From positions 4,209,501-4,273,500 of the forward strand of contig NZ_CP013023.1 in assembly GCF_001421015.2 (NCBI RefSeq): a stretch of 64,000 bases of DNA, in the 5' to 3' direction. The stretch comes from Paenibacillus bovis. Lineage in GTDB: Bacteria > Bacillota > Bacilli > Paenibacillales > Paenibacillaceae. The first letter of the stretch is position 1. Each line of letters begins with the position of its first letter. The notes below the pieces were generated by a model. The model saw only the letters and a list, made by a program, of their open reading frames with translations. It had not been told where the DNA came from and searched no databases. Below, in pieces: positions 56,400 through 64,000 of the stretch. The translations under genes and the position numbers were made by a program.

Positions 56400-56555
56400 G
56401 CGTCATCTCCTGATCTGTATAAAATTCCAGCGTCTTTGTCTACCGCTGGTTAGAGTACTTGAATAGACTGGATCAAAGTATTTAAAAGATATATAACCGC
56501 CTGCCGGATACCCAAACGATATCAAAATAGACAGCTATGATAAGCAGCAGGTTAC

Positions 56556-56596
56556 AAAAGGAACAGAGCATGGATACCATGCCCTGTTCCTTTTTG
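56556..56596 (-). terminator. Terminator after era
   Basis: GGAACAGGGCATGG and CCATGCTCTGTTCC form a 14-bp stem with one wobble pair and a short loop, followed by a T run. It starts right after the era stop. The 150 bases beyond it must hold a recO promoter. Confidence 0.93.
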
Positions 56597-57499
56597 TTAA
56601 GCGTCCCGGTGGAATCCTAAGTCCTTGAGGACACGGTCCTGGTTACGCCAGTCTTTCTTCACTTTTACCCATAATTCCAGGAAGGTTTTGGATCCCAGCA
56701 GATTCTGGATATCCATGCGGGCGCGCTTGCCTACTTCTTTGAGCAGAGCACCCTGCTTGCCGATAATGATTCCTTTTTGAGAATCACGTTCCACATAAAT
56801 AACCGCAGAGATATTAACCAGTCCATTTTCCTGCGTATACATGTCTTCAATCGTTACCGCGATCGAATGCGGAATCTCTTCGCGCGTCATCTGGAGAATC
56901 TTCTCACGAATCAGCTCGGCGCAGACAAATTGCTCGGGATGATCGGTTACCTGATCGTCCGGATAATATTGCGGACCTTGCGGCAAATATTTGCCCAGCT
57001 GTTCCAGCAGTGTATTCACATTGTTACCGAGCTTTGCAGAAATCGGTACAATCTCGGCAAACTCATGTAGAGAACGATACTTGTCGATGATCGGCAGCAG
57101 CTGTTCCGGAGCGACCTGATCGATTTTGTTGATAACGAGGAACACCGGTGTTTTTACTTTTTTGAGCTGTTCGATAATGAAACGATCACCGCCGCCCAGT
57201 CCTTCGGCTGCATCAACCAGGAACAGGGCTGCTTCCACTTCATTAAGTGTATTCAATGCCGTCTGGTTCATAAAATCGCCCAGCTTGGATTGACGCTTGT
57301 GTACACCCGGTGTATCCAGAAATACAATCTGCATATCGTCCGTAGTATAGACACCATGAATCTTGTTCCGTGTCGTCTGTGGCTTGTCAGACATAATCGC
57401 AATTTTCTGACCGATCACCTGATTCATGAGGGTGGATTTCCCTACATTCGGACGGCCTACAATAGCGACAAATCCTGATTTAAATTGTTTTTTTGACAT
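56597..57499 (-). CDS. era: GTPase Era
   Basis: Ribosome biogenesis GTPase that binds the 3' end of 16S rRNA. G domain: [21 protein letters not shown] (G1), [11 protein letters not shown] (G2), [13 protein letters not shown] (G3), NKIDQ (G4). The C-terminal KH domain contains [13 protein letters not shown] and [21 protein letters not shown]. It is 300 aa. Start ATG behind CGGAGTG. Follows cdd by 84 bases. Confidence 0.98.
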   Translation of the reverse strand: MSKKQFKSGFVAIVGRPNVGKSTLMNQVIGQKIAIMSDKPQTTRNKIHGVYTTDDMQIVFLDTPGVHKRQSKLGDFMNQTALNTLNEVEAALFLVDAAEGLGGGDRFIIEQLKKVKTPVFLVINKIDQVAPEQLLPIIDKYRSLHEFAEIVPISAKLGNNVNTLLEQLGKYLPQGPQYYPDDQVTDHPEQFVCAELIREKILQMTREEIPHSIAVTIEDMYTQENGLVNISAVIYVERDSQKGIIIGKQGALLKEVGKRARMDIQNLLGSKTFLELWVKVKKDWRNQDRVLKDLGFHRDA

Positions 57500-57583
57500 A
57501 TTACACTCCGTTCATCAGCGGTATGATATCCGCCGGGGTTGTTAAAAATAATTAATCTTATTCCACTCTTGTGAATCCCGTAT

Positions 57584-57988
57584 TTACTGATCCAGATTCC
57601 ATGGACCAAATGCATGCGGAAGCAATTCCGAAATCGTAGTTATCCGGGTATCACCTTTCATATTGCCCAGTAGCACGGGCATATCGGGATGACACAGCTC
57701 GACCATAACCTGACGGCATACACCGCAAGGAGCAATCGGCTCATCGGTTTCTCCGACGACGGCAAGCATTTTGAAAGTGCCCGGACGCTGTCCCTGTGCA
57801 ATGGCACTGAATAGCGCTGTACGCTCTGCGCAGTTGCTCGGCGAGTAGCCTGCATTCTCGATATTGCAGCCATGATGTACCTGGCCACTGGCATCCAGCA
57901 AGGCTGCTCCTACCGAGAAATGGGAATAGGGTACATAAGCCTTGGCACGTGCAATAATCGCTTCTTGTAGTAATTGTGATGCTTCCAT
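57584..57988 (-). CDS. cdd: Cytidine deaminase
   Basis: Zinc enzyme deaminating cytidine and deoxycytidine in pyrimidine salvage. Zinc site: NCAERTALF with Cys and the catalytic Glu, and APCGVCRQVM with the two further cysteines. At 134 aa it is the homotetrameric type. GGAGG five bases before the ATG. Upstream of era as in Bacillus. Confidence 0.97.
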   Translation of the reverse strand: MEASQLLQEAIIARAKAYVPYSHFSVGAALLDASGQVHHGCNIENAGYSPSNCAERTALFSAIAQGQRPGTFKMLAVVGETDEPIAPCGVCRQVMVELCHPDMPVLLGNMKGDTRITTISELLPHAFGPWNLDQ

Positions 57989-58440
57989 AGGGTCCTCCCA
58001 AGATTCAGCTTCATGTCCGTTATTCTGTAGTCTGCAACTTGCTTTAGTAAAATAGGTGCGTCGTATAGTTATCGCACATCGTATTTATAACGTTCATTTA
58101 TGATCAGACAAGTATAATTCGCTCAGCATTCCTGAATAAAAATGGTTCTGCCTATGATTGAAGAGGTCCCTTTAAATATGGACTGTAATTTACGATATTG
58201 AAAACAGCTGTCGCTCCGATCAGAGAACCGAAGCTGATCATACAGCCGTATATATCTATTTTACACGATTTATGCCTATTCGCCCATAGTGAACTGCATT
58301 TGGATATCAGTCATTGATTTTGTCGGTCAGCTTGATCGGTCATCACAATCAAAGGAACCCTTCTCTGTTAGCCCAAAAGGCCGCAGAAAAGGGTTCCTTA
58401 TCAATTGAATGACACACAATGGATCACTAATTCAGATAAC
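57989..58440 (-). other. Intergenic region between dgkA and cdd
   Basis: 452 bases. It holds the dgkA terminator (58351-58400) and presumably a promoter for cdd and era; I find no strong match. A 29-codon ORF at 58152-58241 lacks a ribosome site and is rejected. Confidence 0.5.
58351..58400 (-). terminator. Terminator after dgkA
   Basis: AAGGAACCCTTTTCTG and CAGAGAAGGGTTCCTTT form a stem of about 15 bp around a 14-base loop, with T's after the stem on the minus strand. Confidence 0.85.
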
Positions 58441-58809
58441 TCAAAAACCCAGCCAGCTCCGTACCGGTCCGATAAAAACAGCTGCACCGATCACAGCAGC
58501 AGCAAGAGAAGCGACCAGCACTGCACCTGCCGCAGCATCTTTCGCCTTTTTGGCAAATGGGTGCCAGTCGGGAGAGCATAAATCAACAGCAGCCTCAACA
58601 GCGGTATTCATTAGTTCCGCGCCAAGCACCATCGCAATGGCAAGTGTCAACAGCATCCAGTCTCCAATATCGACATGAAAAAACCAACCGGCTGCAATAA
58701 TAGCCAATGTTGCCAGCACATGCACACGGAAATTGCGTTCCGTACGGAAGGTTGCAATCACGCCTTCAATCGCAGAATAAAATACAGCTCTCCACGTTCT
58801 CTTTTTCAT
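58441..58809 (-). CDS. dgkA: Undecaprenol kinase / diacylglycerol kinase DgkA
   Basis: Small membrane kinase; in Gram-positives it phosphorylates undecaprenol for the wall lipid carrier. The 122-aa sequence has three membrane segments and the signature NTAVEAAVDL with GAELMNTAVE and RNFRVHVLATLA. It overlaps ybeY by one base (TAATG). Its product feeds the MraY-MurG pathway encoded at the other end of the window. Confidence 0.95.
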   Translation of the reverse strand: MKKRTWRAVFYSAIEGVIATFRTERNFRVHVLATLAIIAAGWFFHVDIGDWMLLTLAIAMVLGAELMNTAVEAAVDLCSPDWHPFAKKAKDAAAGAVLVASLAAAVIGAAVFIGPVRSWLGF

Positions 58810-59309
58810 TAGCGGGTCAATCCAATCTGCTCTAGTACCGCTTCCTGTTTGCCCATCATTTCCGCTTCACTCGCATCATCCTGATGGTCATATCCAAGCA
58901 AATGCAAAAATCCATGTACAAACAAAAATCCGATCTCACGCTCAACCGAATGTCCGTAATCTTCGCTTTGTGCTATCGCACGTGGAATCGAAATAATAAT
59001 GTCCCCAAGCATATCGCCGGGCAGCTGTTCACTGCCTGCTATCTGATCGGTACCATAATTGATTTCCATTTCATCATCCAGAGACTCATGCATGGCAAAA
59101 GACAGCACATCGGTCGGACGATCGATATTCCGGTATTCCTTGTTAAGCTGATGAATCGTCTCGTCATCTACAAAGGTAAGAGCAACTTCACCTTCCTGGA
59201 CAGCTTCCTGCTCGCCTGCCTTTTGCAAAATCTGCTCCAGCAGCGAGATCAGCTCACCGGTAATTTCATATTCAGTTTGTTCATTCTCCCAAGCGAGCTG
59301 CAAACTCAT
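58809..59309 (-). CDS. ybeY: Endoribonuclease YbeY
   Basis: Zinc endonuclease in 16S rRNA 3' end maturation and ribosome quality control. Three-histidine site: HGFLHLLGYDHQDD (HxxxHxxxxxH). RPTDVLSFAM and GDIIISIPRA are conserved. It is 166 aa and starts within the pgpH stop (ATGA). Confidence 0.97.
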   Translation of the reverse strand: MSLQLAWENEQTEYEITGELISLLEQILQKAGEQEAVQEGEVALTFVDDETIHQLNKEYRNIDRPTDVLSFAMHESLDDEMEINYGTDQIAGSEQLPGDMLGDIIISIPRAIAQSEDYGHSVEREIGFLFVHGFLHLLGYDHQDDASEAEMMGKQEAVLEQIGLTR

Positions 59310-61552
59310 ACCTTTTTCTCCTTTAGCTCCGGTTTCTTGATATCTTCCGGATATTCAATACGGGAATGGAAAATCCCCATTACTGCTTCTTTGAGTGTCT
59401 GGGCGATCACATCCAGCTCTTTCATCGTAAGATCACATTCGTTGAACTGATGATCATCCAGACGCCCTTTGATAATTTTCTCAATCATGGTCTCGACCTG
59501 TTCCACCGTCGGCTTGTTCAGGGAACGCACCGCTGCTTCCACGCTATCGGCTATTCCGACTACAGCCGCTTCCTTGGTCTGTGCTTTGGGACCCGGATAA
59601 CGGAAATCGTCTTCGGTGAAATCAGGTTCTACACCATGCTCTTCTGCAAGCTTGAGTGCTTTGTGGTAAAAGAAATGCAAAAATGTAGTACCATGATGCT
59701 GCTCGGCGATATCTCGAATCGGCTTGGGCAGTTTGTATTCCTTTTGCATTTCTACACCATCACGGGCATGAGCAATAATAATGGACTTGCTCAGCTTTGG
59801 ATCTATACTGTCATGGGGGTTCTCCATATGATTCTGGTTCTCGATAAAGTAACCCGGACGCTTGGTTTTGCCAATATCATGGTAATAGGAACCGACACGG
59901 CATAGCAGCCCATCAGCCCCAATAGCTTCTGCAGCGGCTTCGGACAAATTGCCTACCATTACACTATGATGATAAGTACCCGGAGTCTCAATCAGCAGCT
60001 TGCGCAGCAGCGGATGATTCGGATTGGACAATTCAACCAGCTTGAGCGCTGACAGAATACCAAATGTAGTCTCGAAAAAAGGCATTAATCCAAGTACCAG
60101 TACTGTCGTTAACAGACCACCAATAAAAGCGAAACCAAGTGCATACATAACGGTCATGCGCGTCCAGCTCTCATCATCCAATAATACAAGCGCCAGTACC
60201 GTTAACGCTCCAAACAGACAGGTCATAATGCCTGCCTTGAGAATCGTCGAACGCTGGCTCGCCCGGTGTATGCAATGAATAGCTGTCAGCGAGACAACAA
60301 GAGTAAACATTCCAAACTGATAATCGAATATTTCATTTTGCCGCATATTCAAAATCACGCTGACCAGTATACTCAATATCACTGAACATACATAAGCCAG
60401 ATGAATATCCAGCAGTACTGTAATCAGCATCGCGCCAAGGGCTGCAGGCACAAGATAGCCAAAATACGGGAAGTTGCCTGTCTGCAAAATACGAACCAGA
60501 TGAAAGCTTATAATACTGATCGCAAAAATAAGGATGAGCATCAGCAGCTGCGAATTATTGTAAGGCGTACCTCTTTGGGCATTTTGGCGGAAGAACACAT
60601 AAATTCCTAATACCAGCAAAAAAGCAAACAAAAGCAGCCCTAACTGAGGCCAGTAATTCACTTCATTTTTGAGCAGATTATTCTCATCCAGCAGCGTGTA
60701 CATTTCCTGGGTAATAACCTGACCTGCAGGTACAATAATATCTCCCTGCTGCACGTACACAACCGGCGTATTTTCCCGTGCTTCTACTTTGGCTGCCTTG
60801 GTCGCTTCCTCATCGTAGAACTTGTTGGCTGTCAGCGTGGCACGGATCAGCTCCTGCGACACTTCACGCGCCGTACGGCTGTTCAGGGAGCTGGTACTGA
60901 CCATCTCTGCTACACGGGCTCTGGCAGACTGGGCATCTGTAATCTGATCGCTCATCAGCCGGGAAACAATAGAAGTCGCCACCTGGCTCATCTGCTGAAC
61001 TTCCTCTGTGGACAGGCGCGGAATCTTCAGAAAGGTCTCTTCCGGGATGCTGTAAGTCTGATTGGAAATGGTCTTCTGCATCTCGTCCATCAGCTGTGCC
61101 GAATAATTACCGGATTCCCGGTGATTACGAATAAAATTGGCTACCGAATTACGAATGCGCTGCGGAATCTCCTGGCTATAGATCTGTGCCTTGTCCGAGC
61201 TGGAAATCTGATCGTCCTGATTGAGCGACTCAATTCGTTCCAGCATCTGTGACATGACCGTATCCCTGTGCATGGATACAATGGTATATACCGCTTCGAC
61301 CTTTTCCGCTGCCGTTTCCTGAGCCTGCAGTGTGGCTTTGTTATTGGGAATCTGCATAGGAGCCACAATATCTTTTTCGCTGACCGCACCGACCTGAATA
61401 TCAAAACGCTGCGGAACCAGATTGGGCGCCAGACTCCCATAAAAAAGTACAAGCAGTACTACAAATAAAATATAGCGGGTTCCCCTGCTGCTTTTCCATC
61501 CTGCCAGTCTGGAGTAGAACGAATTGCGTTGGGACGGTTCCTTGGAAATCAT
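59306..61552 (-). CDS. pgpH: PgpH-type HD-domain membrane phosphodiesterase (7TM-7TMR-HD, YqfF)
   Basis: Membrane enzyme that breaks down cyclic di-AMP. Layout of the 748 residues: one N-terminal membrane segment, an extracellular 7TMR-HDED domain (about 60-300), seven membrane segments (about 310-500) and a cytosolic HD domain with TPGTYHHSVMVGNLSEAAAEAIGA, YYHDIGKTKRPGYF and AEQHHGTTF. Cyclic di-AMP turnover links cell-wall, potassium and peptide transport control. It is followed without gap by ybeY. Confidence 0.95.
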   Translation of the reverse strand: MISKEPSQRNSFYSRLAGWKSSRGTRYILFVVLLVLFYGSLAPNLVPQRFDIQVGAVSEKDIVAPMQIPNNKATLQAQETAAEKVEAVYTIVSMHRDTVMSQMLERIESLNQDDQISSSDKAQIYSQEIPQRIRNSVANFIRNHRESGNYSAQLMDEMQKTISNQTYSIPEETFLKIPRLSTEEVQQMSQVATSIVSRLMSDQITDAQSARARVAEMVSTSSLNSRTAREVSQELIRATLTANKFYDEEATKAAKVEARENTPVVYVQQGDIIVPAGQVITQEMYTLLDENNLLKNEVNYWPQLGLLLFAFLLVLGIYVFFRQNAQRGTPYNNSQLLMLILIFAISIISFHLVRILQTGNFPYFGYLVPAALGAMLITVLLDIHLAYVCSVILSILVSVILNMRQNEIFDYQFGMFTLVVSLTAIHCIHRASQRSTILKAGIMTCLFGALTVLALVLLDDESWTRMTVMYALGFAFIGGLLTTVLVLGLMPFFETTFGILSALKLVELSNPNHPLLRKLLIETPGTYHHSVMVGNLSEAAAEAIGADGLLCRVGSYYHDIGKTKRPGYFIENQNHMENPHDSIDPKLSKSIIIAHARDGVEMQKEYKLPKPIRDIAEQHHGTTFLHFFYHKALKLAEEHGVEPDFTEDDFRYPGPKAQTKEAAVVGIADSVEAAVRSLNKPTVEQVETMIEKIIKGRLDDHQFNECDLTMKELDVIAQTLKEAVMGIFHSRIEYPEDIKKPELKEKKV

Positions 61553-61617
61553 ACATACAGTCCTCTCACTTCTGAATATTCAAAATGTGCGGCTGCTGCG
61601 TACCCACTGACCGCCTG

Positions 61618-62589
61618 CTATTCCAGATTTTCGGATGCTCTGTCATAGGCGACGATAATTTTCTGTACCAGTGAGTGGCGCACCACATCCTGCTCGCCAA
61701 ATGTAACAAACCCAATCTCTTTGATACCGTCCAGAACAAGACGGGCTTCTACCAATCCCGACTTTTTACCGCGCGGCAGGTCAATCTGGGTTACGTCTCC
61801 CGTAATTACCATCTTGGAACCAAAACCAAGACGCGTCAGGAACATTTTCATCTGTTCCGGCGTCGTGTTCTGCGCTTCATCCAGAATGATAAACGAATCA
61901 TCGAGCGTGCGTCCGCGCATATAAGCGAGCGGGGCGATTTCAATCAGGCCGCGTTCCAGCGCCTTGGCAGTCTGCTCCTGTCCCATAACGTCATACAGGG
62001 CATCATACAATGGACGCAGATAAGGGTCTACCTTTTCCTGCAGATCGCCCGGCAGGAAGCCCAGACTCTCGCCTGCTTCAACAGCCGGACGGGTCAATAC
62101 AATACGTTTTACTTTGCCTTCCTTGAGTGCGGCTACGGCCAGCACTACAGCCAGGTAGGTTTTACCTGTTCCCGCGGGGCCAATCCCAAAGACGATATCC
62201 CGTTTTTGAATCGTGGATACATAATGCTTTTGACCAATCGTTTTGACACGGATCGGTTTGCCACGGAACGTCTGGGTAATTTCCCCTTTATATAAGTCGA
62301 GCAGCTGGTCTGCCCGCATATCCTTCGCAAGCTCAATAGCATATAAAATATCCCGTTCGGTAAGAACATATCCTTTACGGATCAGTTCCAGCAGTACTTC
62401 AAATAACTGCTGCACCTTGTCTACAATCGGAACAGGACCTTGAATCACAATATCAGCTTCTCTGCTGCCGATATTGGCTTCCATTTCGCGTTCGATGATT
62501 TTCAGAAAACTATCCTGTGGACCGAACAACGACAAGCCTTCTTCTGTATTTTGCAAGGGTATTCTGACGCTTTGCGTTTGCTCTGACAA
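61618..62589 (-). CDS. phoH: PhoH-like ATPase
   Basis: Cytosolic PhoH family ATPase; in this cluster linked with YbeY in RNA processing. Walker A GPAGTGKTYLAVV near residue 137, then FIILDEAQNTTPEQMKMFLTRLG and TGDVTQIDLP. It is 323 aa and starts at TTG 62589. Spore formers carry yqfC and yqfD immediately upstream; here the gap of 220 bases holds only a terminator and the phoH leader. Confidence 0.95.
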   Translation of the reverse strand: MSEQTQSVRIPLQNTEEGLSLFGPQDSFLKIIEREMEANIGSREADIVIQGPVPIVDKVQQLFEVLLELIRKGYVLTERDILYAIELAKDMRADQLLDLYKGEITQTFRGKPIRVKTIGQKHYVSTIQKRDIVFGIGPAGTGKTYLAVVLAVAALKEGKVKRIVLTRPAVEAGESLGFLPGDLQEKVDPYLRPLYDALYDVMGQEQTAKALERGLIEIAPLAYMRGRTLDDSFIILDEAQNTTPEQMKMFLTRLGFGSKMVITGDVTQIDLPRGKKSGLVEARLVLDGIKEIGFVTFGEQDVVRHSLVQKIIVAYDRASENLE

Positions 62590-62733
62590 ATAGCCTCAAT
62601 CTCCTCAATATATAGAATTGGTGTATATGCTGCCTTCTCATAAACTTTACCATTGTATCCGTGCTCATGCAAAATTTTTTGAAGGCATATGGTTTTATTA
62701 TTCACCCTTATCTTCCTGTTTGAAGCAGGTGTA

Positions 62734-62766
62734 AAGAACAAACCGGCCTCAACGAGACCGGTTCAT
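62734..62766 (-). terminator. Terminator of the floA operon
   Basis: GAACCGGTCTC and GAGGCCGGTTTGTTC pair with one wobble around a short loop. A weak T run follows on the minus strand. Confidence 0.75.
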
Positions 62767-62809
62767 AAAAGGAAATTCATTACGGGAAGTCCCGTCAAAA
62801 TCAGGATTC

Positions 62810-63424
62810 TCAGGAGTTACGATTGACCGGACGGCTGCGGACCTGGGATTGCCGTGAACGCGGCGGTCCCAGAATCTCTGCCCAGATCACTCCCTGGCGC
62901 AGCTGCTCAGCGTAGACCTGTCGATCGCTGGCTGCTGCAGACTCGGACTGCACCTCGCTGCTGCTCAAATCTGCTCCGCCCGAAGACATACCGTGAGTAC
63001 GCTGATTCAGATTGGATTCCAGACTATCCAGACGTTTATTTAGTGCTTCCTGACGGCTGGATAACCCTTCGGTACCCATACCTTCCCGGCTCAAGCTGCG
63101 CTCGGGTTCATCAGAGTAACGGCGATCGGGTTCGCCCCAGTTCTCATCCTGCTCATACGAGTTATCACTGCCATTATCATACTGCCGCTGGGCTTCGTGA
63201 TAACGACGCTGGGCCTCTTCTGCGCTGTTGCCATTGTCATTCAGCAAAGGAGGCGAACTTTCGCGATTCGAACGTTCTCCAGTCAGTGGGCTCCCACCAA
63301 AAGTAGGCATGGAAGGAGGGCGCCTTGATGTTTTTCCTTTGCCTGAACGACTGCTGATTGCTGTAAAAATAGCAAAGCCGATAATCACCACAATATAGAT
63401 GTTGCTAAAAATCCAGTCCATCAT
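62810..63424 (-). CDS. Membrane-anchored low-complexity protein downstream of floA
   Basis: 204 aa. An N-terminal membrane helix (about residues 5-22, FSNIYIVVIIGFAIFTAIS) is followed by a disordered tail rich in S, R, G, Q and E, with repeats of R/Y/Q/N such as YHEAQRQYDNGSDN. A predicted helix at about 125-145 (RQEALNKRLDSLESNLNQ) could be a short coiled coil. No domain recognised. It is 15 bases after floA and shares its transcript, so it may act with the flotillin at the membrane, where Bacillus has yqfB. Confidence 0.72.
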   Translation of the reverse strand: MMDWIFSNIYIVVIIGFAIFTAISSRSGKGKTSRRPPSMPTFGGSPLTGERSNRESSPPLLNDNGNSAEEAQRRYHEAQRQYDNGSDNSYEQDENWGEPDRRYSDEPERSLSREGMGTEGLSSRQEALNKRLDSLESNLNQRTHGMSSGGADLSSSEVQSESAAASDRQVYAEQLRQGVIWAEILGPPRSRQSQVRSRPVNRNS

Positions 63425-63439
63425 TGATTCAACACATCC

Positions 63440-64000
63440 TTATTTATTGGGGTGCTGATCATTACCACCCTGATTCGGATCGTTTACTTTGCCAAGAGAA
63501 CCTCTCATCTGGGTATCCGCTTCGATGTTTTTCAGATTCATATAATCCATTACACCCATCTGACCCTTACGCAGAGCTTCAGCCATAGCCAGTGGTACAT
63601 CGGATTCGGACTCGACCACACGTGCTCTCATCTCGACGACGCGAGCCTTCATCTCCTGTTCCTGTGCAACTGCCATAGCGCGTCTTTCCTCGGCTTTGGC
63701 CTGCGCAATACGCTTGTCGGCTTCCGCCTGCTCGGTCTGCAGCATCGCACCGATATTTTTACCTACATCTACGTCCGCAATATCAATAGACAGAATTTCA
63801 AAAGCAGTACCGGCATCCAGACCTTTTTGCAAAACGGTACGCGAGATCAGATCCGGATTTTCCAGTACCTGTTTATGTGAATTGCTGGAACCTACAGTTG
63901 TAACAATACCTTCACCTACACGGGCAATAATAGTTTCTTCACCGGCACCACCGACGAGACGGTCGATATTGGCACGTACCGTTACACGGGCTTTGACACG
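63440..64000 (-). CDS. floA: Flotillin-like protein FloA (YqfA), C-terminal part
   Basis: Scaffold of functional membrane microdomains. Visible part: the end of the SPFH/prohibitin domain with [50 protein letters not shown], then the coiled coil rich in A, E and K ([45 protein letters not shown]) and the C-terminus with [25 protein letters not shown]. The N-terminus lies past the right edge. Internal ATG at 63832 is not the start. Confidence 0.94.
   Translation of the reverse strand, partial: RVKARVTVRANIDRLVGGAGEETIIARVGEGIVTTVGSSNSHKQVLENPDLISRTVLQKGLDAGTAFEILSIDIADVDVGKNIGAMLQTEQAEADKRIAQAKAEERRAMAVAQEQEMKARVVEMRARVVESESDVPLAMAEALRKGQMGVMDYMNLKNIEADTQMRGSLGKVNDPNQGGNDQHPNK

Noticed and set aside
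58152..58241. 29-aa ORF starting MISFGSLIGATAVFN
   Set aside because: A TAAAAT lies upstream but there is no ribosome site and no terminator, so chance is likely.
1..64000. CRISPR arrays, insertion sequences, prophage, tRNA or rRNA genes
   Set aside because: None seen: no regular repeat arrays, transposases, integrases or tRNA-like cloverleaf sequences were noticed.

Overview
The window reads as chromosomal core of a low-to-moderate GC Firmicute. The proteins of FtsZ, SigA (RpoD), MraZ, BshC and the ylm and yqf clusters look like Paenibacillaceae. This is judged from remembered family sequences; no search was run. A MurE with a DNPR motif implies meso-diaminopimelate peptidoglycan. Nearly every gene is on the minus strand, so transcription runs from high to low coordinates. 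Only three genes are on the plus strand: about 28.9, 36.1 and 44.0 kb. I see no tRNA, rRNA, insertion sequence, prophage or CRISPR array.

Read in the direction of transcription, the first block (64.0-44.6 kb) is floA - small membrane protein - phoH - pgpH - ybeY - dgkA - cdd - era - recO - (glycine T-box) glyQ - glyS - yaiI - dnaG - sigA - small secreted protein - membrane protein - trmK - nif3-like. It covers RNA maturation, glycyl-tRNA supply, primer synthesis and the main sigma factor. The middle block (44.6-27.4 kb) is more mixed: a MerR regulator divergent from an acetyltransferase, the RNase P RNA gene, ypuI, an acetyltransferase, a lytic transglycosylase, a cysteine desulfurase with thiI (thiolation), a TerC-type membrane protein, typA, an LCP cell-wall ligase, a PIN-PhoH ATPase, a 50-codon gene not previously flagged by length-limited ORF calling, and panE with a DUF3397 gene.

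The third block (27.2-18.2 kb) holds an oligopeptide ABC transporter whose two ATPases are fused into one protein, then bshC (bacillithiol), ahcY and a decayed DUF2785 gene. The last block (17.4-0 kb) is the dcw cluster and its ylm tail: mraZ - rsmH - ftsL - pbp - murE - murF - mraY - murD - murG - divIB - ftsA - ftsZ - pgeF - yggS - sepF - yggT. It makes lipid II and the division ring. MraZ repeats sit at its head.

The most interesting pattern is what is absent. At four separate places where spore-forming Bacillales carry sporulation genes (spoIIGA-sigE-sigG after ftsZ, spoVD after the division PBP, spoVE/ftsW between murD and murG, yqfC-yqfD before phoH) the flanking genes are directly abutted. 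This suggests a lineage that has lost sporulation. Other points worth a look are an RNase P RNA with class A rather than Bacillus-type class B signatures, the small gene at 31.6-31.8 kb with complete expression signals, four 10-bp-phased MraZ repeats, a MerR promoter with a 19-bp spacer and central dyad, a RecO without its zinc cysteines, and the fused Opp ATPase lacking the usual C-terminal cysteines.
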